The notes below the pieces were generated by a model. That model made no database searches and had not been told where the DNA came from. It saw only the letters and a list, made by a program, of their open reading frames with translations. This document shows, piece after piece, positions 10,253-22,075 of a stretch of 64,000 nucleotides of DNA. Source of the stretch: Cryptomeria japonica (lineage: Eukaryota > Streptophyta > Pinopsida > Cupressales > Cupressaceae); the NCBI RefSeq assembly GCF_030272615.1, contig NC_081414.1:769620153-769684152 (forward strand), in the 5' to 3' direction. The position numbers and the translations under genes were made by a program. Numbering within the stretch: the first letter of the stretch is position 1; each line of letters opens with the position of its first letter.

Positions 10253-12242
10253 ATTTTTTTTGACAACGACTGATTTGTTTTACAAATCTTCAACATCACT
10301 CTTCTATTATCAATTTTAAAATCAGATATCAATACTTATCAAAATTTAATTTTCATATTATCCAACTCTATTATATAAATTAATTACATACTTATTATTT
10401 ACATCCTTTTATTTAATAACCTAAAAAATAATAATACAATAATTTCAATACAAAACAAACTACCATTCCCTTAATTTTCTGAAGTCATAAATATTTTTCC
10501 CCAAATTTAAGATTTTGATTTTAGGTGGTAGTTGAAATGGGGCTTAAATTTGATGACATATGACCGCATTTAGGGTGTGATTAGATGCTTTATGTTTTTC
10601 TTTATTAAGGTAATATGCATGTAATATACCTTAGATTCAAAGTACCTTCCATTCAACGTGGCACCCAAAAAAAAATGATTCATGTTATGATGTCTTTCAA
10701 TTGTAAATATCTGTACTTTTTCACACGATGTAGATAGTTTTTAAAGGGGGTAAAAAAATTATGTCAGCTATTTTTATCAATTGTAAATAAAAAATTAGTG
10801 GGTGAGGTTTTAACACTTGTAAGTGTATTAGGTATTAAAGGTTATTTATTTTTAATTTTAAAATATTTTTTATAGTTTTTTTAAAAGGTAAATTATATAT
10901 ATAGTAATAAATTATGTGATGTTATATGTTCATTTTAAAAAGGTAAAAGTTTTGTGTACTTTATGTAATTTTTATGGAACTCTCTTATCATTTTGTTCTT
11001 TATTGTGATGATGGATGAGAGCGTGTAATGTAAAATGTTAATAATAATATTGCAAGTTTGAAATTTTAGAAACTTGACATACTGAATACATTACTTAATA
11101 TGTAAGTATTGGACTTTCCTCTTTGTAATTTATGCCACCTCAATATAAAGCATGTTAATGTGACATCAACTATGATGAAGTGAAGAAAACATCAAATTTA
11201 AACAATAAACTTGCCAAATAAAGTAACTATGAATTTAGTCATTGAAATAATGATATAAAAGTTTGGAGGTACAAAACAAACCTTAATAACTATTAAATTT
11301 TTTACTTGTTTCAAAAAGTAAAAAGACTTTGAAGTAAGACATTTTAAACTTGAATTGAAGTTGAGGAAAGATTGTTTGCTTATAGTTTTTCATTAACTCT
11401 ACTTTTCTAGATGCTTAGATGGCTTTGAGATTGTGCACGAGCTTAATAAGGTCTACTAGTTATGGATGGGCAATACGATTATCATGGCAGAGGGGCTTTC
11501 CTAGCTCAAGTGTTAAATTAGCTTAGATGAGGTTTTAATAACTCTTTCAAGAATCACATCGCAAAGAGGAGAAGTAGGATAATTTGTCATATCTAATTTT
11601 AAAGAAGCATCGACACAAATTCTTCCCTTTCAAAAGGGAAAATCCATTAATGTTTCATATCAATTCCACCAAATTGCTTTCTTTCAAGGTTTTGTCATTT
11701 TTGTTGAATAAGAATATTTTAAGATAATAATCAACCTTATGTCCCATGGAAATACACTATCTACACCTAAATGCAATTCCCTCATAGTTCACTAATTGCT
11801 TCTATATTTTGGTAGTAGCTTTGATTCCAATTTCTACTAGTAAATTTTTTGAAAGGTCCACTTCCACCAAAATTTGAGAAAACATTAAAGAAGATTGACT
11901 ATTTGATGTAGCTAACCTTAATATGAATGTCCCAACGAAGTTTTCTATGAAACAAAGATAGGAAGAGCCCCAAATGTGTAGTTATAGGTTGGGCAATCTC
12001 ACTTAGACTAGAACAACAATAAGGGTTTGGATTATGGGTACCATCTTTTTATGCACAGATAGGATTTTTCCTATTAATGGTCCCTTCTGAAGCAACAAAT
12101 ATTATCCTTAGAGACTTCACAAATTGCATAGAGAAAGCATTTTTCACCAAGTTTAATGTAGTTTTCATCTTTAAGAAGAGGTTGCTAGTTTTTTAAGATC
12201 CATGTATCTAGCTTTGCTAGGCTTGACCAAAAGTTACGAAAG

Positions 12243-12244
<2 letters not shown>
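10253..12244. other. AT-rich intergenic stretch
   Basis: I see no convincing gene. There is no long open frame, RNA gene or LTR end in this 2-kb stretch. Confidence 0.5.

Positions 12245-12296
<52 letters not shown>
12245..12296. repeat. (AG)26 microsatellite
   Basis: An uninterrupted dinucleotide run from the end of GCAAG to GTGTTT. A perfect run of this length is likely to be polymorphic between individuals. Confidence 0.95.
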
Positions 12297-12298
<2 letters not shown>

Positions 12299-12699
12299 TT
12301 TCCTATGCAATACTTATCCTCTAAGGCATCAATACCTAGATCAATAATGGGAGGGAATACACATTGCTCAAAACTAAAAGGAAATTACGATGCTTGAGAA
12401 TAATTTTAAAGTACCTTTTGAATGAAAGTAACTATTGAAGATGCATTCTAGCCATAGAGTTCCTTTGTTGTGTAATTAAAGCCTACATAATCTAGGAAAA
12501 AGGGCATGGCAAGGAATTTTTTTGATGGACATAATCTTTGTGGAGGCTAGCCTTGCATGTATTTGCAGAAGAGGATAAATATGTCAACTATACAAACACA
12601 GTCCTAATAGAGCCATCACTTGTAGGATGTTGTGAAGAAACATTGAAGATTTATTTAGGAACCCTAGCTTGGTAATAAGATGGATCCAACATTCAAACC

Positions 12700-12892
12700 T
12701 TGAATTTGTTCTAAAGCATGATTTGAGAGTTGCAAACCAATATTGCTGCTATTACAGCTGCTTCGTTGCAAACACTCTTGTTTGTTCAGTTGTAACCCCC
12801 TTGTTTCAGCTGAAAGGGTTGTTTCCAGCTGTGTGACTGTTGCTGTTTTTTCATCTCTATATTTTGATTCTTAATCCAATATAAAAAAAAAA
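12700..12892 (+). mobile_element. Possible 3' end of a LINE
   Basis: A G/T/C-rich tail with GCTGTTTTTTCATCTC and CTTAATCCAATAT ends in a run of ten A (12883-12892). This fits the 3' UTR and poly(A) of a plant non-LTR retrotransposon on the plus strand. No reverse transcriptase is readable upstream, so a strongly 5'-truncated copy is the best guess. Confidence 0.3.
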
Positions 12893-13507
12893 TTATACCG
12901 TTTTATAAAAAAAGAAATCCTTATAACCATCCGAAACTATTATTTTTTAAAATATTAAAAAATAAGAAACAACAATATTGAATCTTAATATTAATAACTA
13001 TATCAAATTTTTTAACACAAATTTTAAACTTTTAAGTTTCAATAAAAATATTTAAACCCTCCCCCAAAATACCTCTCTAATTAGTTGTATGAAGACAAAG
13101 CAACTATAGATCTGAGTGCCTAATAGGTGGGAGAGTACATGTGAATGGAGGCCTAGAAGATAAGTTAAAACAAAGACATCTAAAAAGTGTTTCTAGAACA
13201 CTCAAAACATTTTCTTTATTTCAACCTTGGATATGATTATGGTGTAGTATTGAAATCCGTGTTGGTGATGGGATAAGAAGGGGCCCATTTATTGTCTTTT
13301 GTTGATTATGAGGCAAACATAAAGACACTACTAAATTAACGTGGATAGTTCAAATCATAACCTCCTCACGTATTTTCTCCCTTTACTAATTTCTTATCCA
13401 AACTTTGTCCTTACATTTAAAGAAAAGAAAAGAAATCAATAATAAATAAATACATCCCCCTTTTAAATATATATTTTAAATGAATTTGAAATGTAACTAG
13501 AAGTATG
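12893..13507. other. AT-rich spacer
   Basis: Nothing recognisable apart from A/T-rich simple sequence. Confidence 0.5.
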
Positions 13508-13872
13508 TAGAGAATTGAGGCGTTTTCACCTTAATATGAGTGTAATAGTACAAGGTTTGGAATCTTTTTAGTTTTTAGATTATGATTAGCTGAGAAAGGA
13601 ATTACAATAAATATAGTTGTTTAATATTTATTTATTTATTCATTAAAATTATTTATGATTTATTTTTTAATGTTAAAAGAGTAAAAATTGTTTATTCAAT
13701 TAAAATTTTGAAAATAGGTATTAGATAAAAAAATTCAAGGTATTATTACTTTTTATGTTTTAAAATTAATAATACTACTTTTATCATGTAGTATGATATA
13801 TGACAATTGTTTAATTGATATGACATTTAATGTCTTTTTTAACATTATTTTAATTAAAATAAATTTATTGTT
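13508..13872. repeat. Dispersed repeat, copy A (about 365 bp)
   Basis: It starts TAGAGAATTGAGGCGTTTTCACC and ends near AATAAATTTATTG. A clearly related copy in the same orientation lies at 47997-48366. The two flank the whole Tat element. It has no coding capacity and no clear terminal inverted repeats. Confidence 0.75.
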
Positions 13873-13875
13873 TTT

Positions 13876-14168
13876 GATTAAAAAGCAGTGAAAACCAGGG
13901 CATTGACCCTTTACATAGCAAAACTATCAATGGAACCACAATGCAACAACAACACTATAACAACATTAACAACAAACTCAAACCAATCTTTAGAAATAAA
14001 AAAAATAAAAAAATAGAGAACACAACATCTACAGGGTCGCCTTGCGCACCCCAATGCGGTCTATGACATTGTTCCAATAAGTGAACAAGAACTTATACAG
14101 ATCCCTGGCCTCTCGTTTCTCTTCCTCCGAATCCAAAAAAGGAATCACAACCAGAATCAAGTATGAGT
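13876..14168 (-). pseudogene. Possible C-terminal coding scrap, minus strand
   Basis: On the minus strand about 45 codons are open up to a TAG at plus 14029-14031. The translation looks protein-like (EEEKREARDLYKFLFTYWNN). It is followed by a T-rich 3' tail and GCCCTGGTTTTCACTGC. The sequence directly abuts the truncated Tat gag. It may be the end of a host gene or a LINE; I do not recognise the protein. Confidence 0.25.
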
Positions 14169-15449
14169 TGTAGGTTGTCCAATCGTTTTTATGAATATGC
14201 AAATATGGGAGAAATAGAGATCACCGACAAGCTTCTCCAAGAATGTCAAGAGAATGTGGCTTTCCAAAAACTCGTAGAAAGACTTATAGAAGCAGATAAG
14301 CAAAAATATCTACTCATGCTAACTAGCAAAGGAGTCAATATTCCTGAGGATTTGGACACGAAAAACTTAAGGAATAAATATGAGAGAATTTCAAGAACAA
14401 GGGCGAGAAACTATGCTTATCAAGAACAACTGAGAGAAGAGGAAACACAAGATCAAGAAAACATACACAACCGAGATCACATCCATGAACAAAATAACAC
14501 TTGTGAACAAGACCATGCCCGCAATCGGGACAATCTTAATGAACAAGGGGAAACTCCCCATCAAAGGACCAATGCACCCCTAGCTACTCTTACACAACAA
14601 CTTCAAAAACTTCAAAGACAAATGTAGGACATGCAACAAGGGACCACAATATGATACTCATTAGACGACATTTGTCCTTATCCTTTTGATAGGAGATTGA
14701 ACATTGTACCTTTTCCCCCAAATTCAAATATACCAAAGTATGATAAATACGATGGTAAGAGCGATCCCCGTGATCACGTTCAGGAATTTTGGACCATGAG
14801 CTTGGAGTTTGCTCACAATGACACATAATGAGATTATTCCCAAGAAGTTTGGGAGGGCAAACAATGGAGTGGTTGTTAAAACTCACACCTCCCATTAGAT
14901 CATTTGATGAGTTGGTAAATAAATTCATAACACAATACTCCTATAACATCCAAGACGCAATCACCATGCTTGTTGTGTGTAATACGAAACAAAAGAACAA
15001 TGAAACATTCATGGTGTTTCTACAATGATGGAGATGCATGGTCGCAAGGTATCCACGAGATGTGCCTGAAAAGGAAAAGATGGAAATCTTCATAGACAAT
15101 CTGAATAGTGAAATGAGTTATCATCTCAAATTACAATGTATACCATATTTTGCAAAATTAATAGAAAATGGTATCCAAGAAGAGGAAGCTTCCATCAAGA
15201 AAGGAACCTTGAAGTTCTTTAAAGAAGGTGTTAGTTCGTCAAACAATAACACCTTTAACAATCAAAATAATAACAAAAATTCAGACAAGTCCATATTTTG
15301 GACAAGGAACAAAAACATTGTTAATGATGGGGTAATCGATGCCAACAATGTAAAGTCTAAACAACTAGTGTTGACTTTATCAGGCAACCCACCATCCAAT
15401 AATGATAAAAAAAGTGCTAATCAAGGCACTGACACTTATCAATGAAATA
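14163..15449 (+). pseudogene. gag: Tat gag, N-terminal and central part
   Basis: The first frame (to 14627) gives a Glu/Gln/Asn-rich segment matching the gag start at 63423 (LVERLIEADKQKYLLML against LVEEIMRRDRQYFLQMM). About the first 60 residues of that counterpart are missing, so the true start is lost and the ATG at 14163 lies in foreign sequence. The retrotransposon gag core follows (NIPKYDKYDGKSDPRDHVQ, then WLLKLTPPIRSFDELVNKFI), reading in frame to about 14825. After a shift the core continues from 14828. In-frame stops include TAG 14625-14627 and a TGA just before the insertion. Gag would form the particle. The solo LTR at 15455 splits the Asn-rich linker. Confidence 0.8.
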
Positions 15450-15454
15450 CTAAC

Positions 15455-16888
15455 TATAGACGTATAAAAATGACCATATTCCTAAATGAATTAAATTCAA
15501 TTTAATTAAATAACCCGCATTCCTCTATTTAATTAAGTAAATTACTCAATTAAATTCACTATACCATTTAATAGAATAAATTCATTTTATTCAATTAAAG
15601 CCCCTATCCACTTTTTAGTTAAATTCAAATTTAATTAAAATGGTTATCCTAAATTAAATAAATCTAATTTATTTAATTGCAACCAAATTGAATTAAATTC
15701 AATTAAAACCTATTTTCCCTCACCCACTTGCAAAATCCTACACCTCCCACTTGCATCCTAAACCTCTTTCTAGCCTCTTCTAGATTCTTCTAAACCTAAT
15801 TAATTAACCCAAACCCATCCATTATCCCTTTTCCCTAAATTTGAGGAGGTCACTTCTCAAATTTGGAGTAAAGTCTTCAAAATGCATTAAAGCCTTTATC
15901 CATTCAACAAGCTAACTTGTTGAATACCCCCAAATTTGGAAGGACTCTTACAAATTTGTCCCTAAAGTCTTCATAACCATTAATGGTTAACTCAACCTTC
16001 TTACATGGTTAAAGAATTTCCATAAACTCAACCTCCATGTAACCCAAGGGTTTCATCAAGCATTTATTGCTTTGACCATGGTTATCCTTAAACCTTTGCA
16101 CAAGAGTTTATCCTTTGGGTAAAAGCTTTATCCAATGGATAACCCTAACTTAACCTTAACCCTTAACCCCTAGGGTAACCATGAGGTCTTCTCAAGCATT
16201 TAATGCTTCCTACCTCTCCTCTTAACCCAGTCTTATGTTGACAATTGTCACCATTTCATTGGTGCCAATTGCAATCATGGATTCCCAACTTTCAAACTCA
16301 ACCCTTGATTGACTCTTTCAATCCTGGCCATCCATTGCCCTATTTTTTCTATAAATAGAGCTCTCATTCCTCCATTTTCAGATCATCCAAGTCTTTAGCA
16401 TCACACTTATACTCAAATCCATTCAAGCTTTCATATTTCATATATGCTCATCATTTAGCCTCTTTTTAAATAGGAATTAATATAAAATATGCAAATTTAG
16501 AGTATGTTCCTTATCATTTAGCTTAAATCATAAACTAATATAGTATGCTAGGATAGTCTTGTTTGCTAACCTTGTCATCTTATAGCTAGTTTATTGCATT
16601 TGTAGCATCATGCATAGCTTAGGATGCATCTCATCTTAAAATCAACAAAAGCATCCCTCGTTCTTGTATTTGTCATCCCTAAACCATTTTTCTTAGTGAT
16701 CTGAGAGGAAAAATATTGGTTTGAGGGACTGTGCAAGATAGAGAACCATGGAACCAACCTCGAGAAGCTGAGCCATACTTCATGACTCCATAGCTTGCAC
16801 CAAGAAGTCTTGTGGGTGTGTGAGCAAGGCTCCATAGACTCCATTTTTCCACATATTTTGTTCTATCGACCCGCTTTTCCCACATACA
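15455..16888 (+). mobile_element. Solo LTR of the Tat family inside its own gag
   Basis: The 1434-bp LTR starts TATAGACGTAT (first G changed to A) and ends CCCACATACA. It is flanked by the 5-bp target duplication CTAAC (15450-15454 and 16889-16893). It is the same family as the 3' LTR at 46325: same head, AT-palindrome U3, CCTTTGGGTAA / GGATAACCCTAAC block and TATA box (TATAAATA, 16350-16357). Removing the LTR and one CTAAC copy leaves gag in frame (phase 2 before, phase 1 after; 1439 bp). An insertion followed by LTR-LTR recombination is the simplest history. Confidence 0.9.
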
Positions 16889-16893
16889 CTAAC

Positions 16894-17541
16894 CAAGGAG
16901 CTTCAACGTCAAACAATAATAAGAATCACCAAGGCAACAACAACCAAGGGAACACCACAAACCAAAGAGGCAACACTAATACTTTCCCGTATTGACAAAT
17001 ATACACGCCATCAGGACAAACCTTAGAATCGACATTTCAAATGCTATTAGCAAATAAGATCATCACATTGCCAGCCACAAGCAACTTTGAACCCCAAGTC
17101 AAACCACTATGGTGGAATGACTCACATTATTGTGATTATCATCGAAACAAGGGGCATAACACAAATGATTGCATGAGGTTGAATAAAATAATTCAAGACA
17201 TGATAAAAAAGGGCGACTTAATGATCGATGGTCATAAAACCAATGGTGACCATGAAGCTTTCAAAAATCCTCTTCCTAATTATGACAAGGGAGGAGCATC
17301 AACATTAAATAACACCAAAGGAGCTCGTATTAATCACGTATACGAAAACACCATCAATCACATATCAGCATGTGACAATCAATTGAATGTCATAAAAATC
17401 AAAGACAAACAAGACCATGCATCGATAAATGTGACAACAAGAGCTCAAAAATATGTCTTGAAAGGGAACACATCAACATCAACAACTCTCCCCAAAACTC
17501 AATATAACTTGGTCGACCAACTACAGAGAACACCTGCTTAG
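16894..17541 (+). pseudogene. gag: Tat gag, C-terminal part with zinc-knuckle-like motif
   Basis: The frame resumes with an Asn/Gln-rich linker (NNNKNHQGNNNQGNTTN). It is interrupted by a TGA at about 16995, then continues to FEPQVKPLWWND and the metal-binding-like pattern C-X2-H-X4-H-X4-C (CDYHRNKGHNTNDC). Tat elements often carry such a variant instead of a classical CCHC knuckle. A TAG at 17539-17541 separates gag from the protease part in the same frame; CAG would fit there, so this may be damage rather than a real gag end. Confidence 0.8.
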
Positions 17542-18031
17542 ATATCCATACTTGAGTTGCTTAAACTTTCACCAAAACACAAGGATATCTTGGAGCAAGC
17601 TCTTATCGAAACAACCATTCCAAATGATCTGGATATTGATCAATCCCAAGTCATGGTGGCCCATATGACAGTGCCACATAACATATCTTTTTCTGAACAT
17701 GATGATGTCTCCTTGAATCATCCACATAATACCCCACTACATATCGAGGCCTTAGTCTATAAACATTGGGTAAAAAGAGTATTAATAGATGGAGGAGCTG
17801 GGCTCAATATATGTACTCTAAAGCTTATCCGTGCATTGGGCTTCTCTGAGCAGGCTATTGATCCCAAAAAGAAAATCACTATCAAAGCCTATGATGATGA
17901 AGAGAGATCATCTGAAGTAACTGTAATACTACCCATTTAGGTAGGTCCTGTACAAAGAGACACCATATGCCAAGTCTTGGACATAGACTTGACATATGAT
18001 ATACTATTGGGTCATCCATGGATCCAAGAAA
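17542..18031 (+). pseudogene. pro: Tat protease, N-terminal part, cut by C3
   Basis: The retropepsin active site reads VLIDGGAGLNICTL, an Asp-Gly-Gly form in place of the usual DTG/DSG, as in other Tat elements. HIEALVYKHWVKR precedes it and KITIKAYDDEERSS follows. A TAG at 17938-17940 interrupts VILPI-VGPVQ. The DILLGHPWIQE strand is broken by element C3 at 18032 and resumes at 25966. The enzyme would cut the Gag-Pol polyprotein. Confidence 0.85.
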
Positions 18032-19756
18032 TGTTGGCATTGAGTTGTCATTGATGTCAACCAGTATTGCAGGCATGCTACCGATAGAGGTATGTCATCC
18101 AGTATAAAGAAGAGTGAACCAGTATGATGAAAGACAAATAAGGTATTGAGAAGATTAACATGAAGTCTTGTCAACCGGTATGGTGGAAGACAAGTAGTTA
18201 TTGAGACTATCAGTGACTTCACCGGTATGAGGAGAGATGCATGTGTGTGTTAGCATGTTGAGTGATAACCAGTAGAGCATAAACTAGTCTGGAGGTTAGC
18301 TGCCTGTTTATGATGAAGAGGCAAAATGTTAAAATGATCACAAACCACCGGAGGTGAAGATGTGCTGCCGATGTAGTGTGCACCACCGGTTAGCAGGAGG
18401 AGTAGGACTCACCAATAAGGGCTTTTACCGGTATGAGTTTGGTGATTGTTCAAGTGTAAAATGACCTTGTGTCGGTGAGCTGAGTGTATGAGCGATGTGA
18501 TGCCATGTGGAGCTGAGGTGGCAAGCATGCAGAGGTTGGTGAAGTTTCCATCGACATGGTTGTTGAAACAACTAAGTCGACATTAATGAAATAACCACAA
18601 ATCACAGGATGATAACTGATTGATGCAGCTTGAGGAAGAAAGAATGAAAGATAAAGATTAGGGAGTAGTTGGCACCTAGATCGAATCAAATAAATCAAAT
18701 TGGAAGATGACCTCGAGAAGGAAACAACTGGACTATAAATGAGTCGACAAATTTCAAGGTAGAAAATCATGGATGAGATTGCTATCTTTAGCAAATATGC
18801 ATTGGATAATGGAAAATGTGTACAGATGCATTTCTTGAGTACAGGTGATCGATCTAAGGCAGATTGGATAGGATCTCATGCTGATTTTGTCGGGTGAAGG
18901 AAACCCTAACCGCCCTAAGTTTGAATTGATTCTTGGATGGAAAGTTCAAGTTTAAATATGATGACTTGAGACTATGATTGCTGCTGCTGTAGAGTGAAGG
19001 CAAGTGTGAAATTGTTATCTGAGAGCTGAAGAGATAAACACTTGAAGTGTTTATGAGCGAAGAATAGACCGATAAGGAGAAGCAAGGTAAACTGGTGTAA
19101 GGAACAACCGGTGGAGTGTGCATTGAATACAAAGGTGACAAACCAGCATAAGCTATACCTGATTAAGAGTGATCAAGTGTGAGTTGAAAGGGTGAAGACA
19201 TTGTGAGAGGGGATTTAGAAAAGTTATCAGAAAAGTCAAGTTGCAGAGTGGGTGGAGAGAATACTGATTGGTAAGGTTGAAACTGACAGAGGAGAATATT
19301 GTAAGGTTGCAAAACTTCATTTGCAACAATGATTTCATTTGTATAACTGAGTTTTATATTGTTTTCACTAAGTTGAATCTTAGTGCAGAGGTCGTAGCTC
19401 CTTTAGGTTGTAGCCTATAAATTGTGCAGGGGTTGGTGCTCCTTGGGTTGGTGCCCTAAATATTGTAATCAAAGATTTATGGTGAGGTTGGATTGGAGTA
19501 GAAGATCTTCAACAACTATTTTCACCGAGGTTTTTCCCACATTGGGTTTTCCTTGTATATATCTAGTGTTGTGTGATGCATTCTTGTGCATGTGTTATGT
19601 TAATGTTTTAGCAAGTCCATTCACACACCTTGTTTGCACTGTTTGAGCTACCAGTTAGCTCTTAGTATGTTTTATATAATACCAATATCTTCTTTTTGAC
19701 AAGAAGAGTTTAAATCACTGATTCACCCCCCTCTCAGTTATCCAATATGTTCAACA
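18032..19756 (+). mobile_element. C3 5' LTR
   Basis: A 1725-bp LTR from TGTTGGCATT to GTTCAACA. A TATA box (TATAAAT, 18734-18740) lies about 700 bp in. Near the end are the CACCGAGGTTTTTCCC...GGGTTTTCC block and GATTCACCCCCCTCTCAG. It is rich in ACCGGTAT-like words. Confidence 0.92.
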
Positions 19757-19757
19757 A

Positions 19758-19770
19758 TTGGTATCAGAGC
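19758..19770 (+). other. C3 primer binding site (initiator Met tRNA type)
   Basis: TTGGTATCAGAGC lies one base after the LTR. This is the usual minus-strand priming site of plant copia elements. Confidence 0.9.
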
Positions 19771-19868
19771 TTAGGTACCCTGTTTTGTCAAAAGCGTTCT
19801 CTAGCTTGGGTAGATCCTATCAAGTGTTCACAAAGGCAAGAAATGAATCCGCCTCCTCAAAAGCCCCT

Positions 19869-20888
19869 ATGTTTGATGGTGTCAACTATGCCTTTTGGAG
19901 TAGAAGGATGGAAACCTATTTGTCCTCTATAGGTTGTGATGTATGGATGTCGGTTGTGAATGGGTATACCACCCCTAATAATCCCCCCACTAATCCAGAT
20001 GCTAAGAGGGAATATGAGAACATTGCTAAAGCTAAGAATGCCATTCTTAGTGGGTTGTCTGATAATGAGTTTGTTAAAGTTATGCATTGCTCCTCTGCCA
20101 AGGAAATTTGGGATAAATTGCAAAAGACATTTGAAGGCGATGCTAAAGTCAAGGAAGACAAGTTGCAGACATTGAGAGAAAAACTTGAGGGTTTGAAGAT
20201 GAGAGATGAAGAGAAGATTGTTGACTATCTCCAAAGGGTTGATGAAACAACAAACACCATTAGAGGGCTTGGAGAAGAAATAAAAGATGAGGTGGTAGTG
20301 AAGAAAGTACTTAGATCTCTTACATATAAGTATGATACAAAGGTCTCAACAATAGAAGAAGTAAAAGATATGAAAGTCTTTACAATGGATGAGTTGTATG
20401 GCTCTCTAACTACTTATGAGATAAGGATTGTCGGTATTGATGCCATGAAGAAAGAAGATGCATTCAAGACATCAAGAAAAGGAAAAGAAGAATCTGCTCA
20501 TGATGCAACTGGTGAAGACTCTGATGACATCATGGCAAACTTTGTCAAAAGACTCAAGATAGGTTTAGGCAAATACAAAGGCAAGATACCTTTGAAATGT
20601 TTCAACTGTGGAAAGATTGGACATTTTGCTGCTAAATGTCCTTATGGTGACAAGAATGAAGATGATCAATCAAGTGGTAGCAGATCATATAGTAAGGATA
20701 GGAAGAAAAATGTCTACCAACATGGTAGAAGAGGCTACTGGAAGAAGATCAGTCTTTACACACATGAAGACGATACCATAGATGAGGAAAGTGCCTCAGA
20801 TGAGTGCTATAGTGGAGATGAAGTTAGAGCAAACCTTTTTATGGCTCAAGAGGTTTCGATACCTGAAGAAGTAGAAGAGGAAGAGTAA
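19869..20888 (+). pseudogene. gag: C3 gag, main part
   Basis: The frame is open from the primer site, and the first in-frame ATG is at 19869 (MFDGVNYAFWSRRM), the usual N-terminal region of copia gag. An ATG at about 19842 is one base out of frame, so the original start may have shifted. The UBN2-type gag region follows (LSGLSDNEF, KEIWDKLQKTFEGD, LQTLREKLEGLKM, DYLQRVDE). The zinc knuckle CFNCGKIGHFAAKC (20598-20639) is intact with C-X2-C-X4-H-X4-C. The frame ends in an acidic tail at TAA 20886-20888. It would package the element RNA. Confidence 0.85.
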
Positions 20889-21898
20889 GAAGGAGAAGTA
20901 GACCTTGAAGCATAACTCATTAGTGGCTTAGATGAGCTAAATAAAACAAGAAGAGATTTGAAGAAGGTAAAAAGGGTTGCAACTGAAGAACAAGAGTTGT
21001 TGGAGCAATCTCTTGAAGAGTCTAAGAAAACTATTGTAGATCTAAAACCCCAGTTGGAAGAGGCCAAGAGGATGTGTGAAGTCACTAGTACTGGTCTGAG
21101 TGAAAAGGAAAAGGAACATCTGAATTTGGAAGCAGAAATAGTGAAACTTCGGAAGGACTTAGAGAAAAGTCAGGAAGAAATAAAAGTGAGAAGCAAATAT
21201 GAAGGCAACACTGTAGCCCTGGACAAGATGCTGAGAAAATAGAAGCAATGCAAAGATACCAGTGGCTTAGGTTTTCAAGAAGGTCAAAGTTCAAATAGAA
21301 AGACACATCCGATAATGAGATACAATTCACTTCTTCAACTGAAGGTGAAGAGAAGAAGACATTTACAGTAAGCAAGGATACCGACAAGAAGACATATGTA
21401 GATGATGTTATAAACCACCACACAAACTGATATACTTAATCAATGAACCGAAGACCATACTCAATGCACCGATTTGTAGATCCAAGGAGAAATGTATGTA
21501 TTGATCATGAAGGATTTACAAGAGTTAGTAGCATGAAAGGAAGACCCCCAGTGAGGCAGTCGTTTGCAGTTTCAAGACAACCTAACCGGTATGTTCCAAA
21601 TTTTCATAGTTATTGTCACCAGTGTAATAAGTTCAGTCATAGAATGGCAGATTGTAGGAAAATGAATGTCAACCCTAGTTTTGAGAGTAGAAACTCATTT
21701 GCTACATTACAAAGTACAAATGTCACATGTTATAATTACAATGAGTTTGGTCACAAGAGTTATGAATGTAGGAGTAATATGCAAATGTCCTACAAGAATG
21801 CACTGAATACATCTTACAGTGCTAATGTGAAATGCTATAAGTGTCAAAATTTTGGTCACATAGCAAGGCATTGTAAATTAGCCACCAGTATCAGTTAG
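20889..21898 (+). pseudogene. C3 gag extension: coiled coil and three more zinc knuckles
   Basis: After TAA 20886 and a second TAA at 20913 the same frame continues in a Glu/Lys/Leu-rich heptad stretch (about 20940-21242; ELLEQSLEESKKTIVDLKPQ), likely a coiled coil, to TAG 21240-21242. After a frameshift at about 21290, the frame from 21443 holds three knuckle-like motifs: CHQCNKFSHRMADC, CYNYNEFGHKSYEC (second Cys replaced by Tyr) and CYKCQNFGHIARHC. Extended gag regions with extra CCHC motifs are known in some plant copia lineages. Coding similarity stops at 21898. Confidence 0.7.
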
Positions 21899-22075
21899 AA
21901 AATAGCAAGGCAAAAGAAAATAGTACCAGATGAGAAATGAATTGAATACATCTTACAGTAAGAAAAGAGTACCAGATGAGAAAATAGTAAGGTTGAAAAT
22001 AGTAAGGCAAAAGAAAATAGTACCGGTATTAGAATGCATTGAATACATCTTACATTGCTAATGTGAAATGCTATG
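21899..22075 (+). repeat. Scrambled filler at the C3 internal deletion
   Basis: Short pieces of the flanking sequence are repeated here. AATACATCTTACA occurs at about 21808, 21945 and 22040, followed by GCTAATGTGAAATGCTAT in the first and last. AGTACCAGATGAGAAA and ATAGTAAGG/CAAAAGAAAATAG also recur. The junction replaces the missing protease, GAG-pre and integrase core. Confidence 0.7.

Noticed and set aside
19747-19932. Alternative start of C3 gag at the ATG near 19842
   Set aside because: That frame departs from the gag domain at once; the domain frame has its first ATG at 19869.
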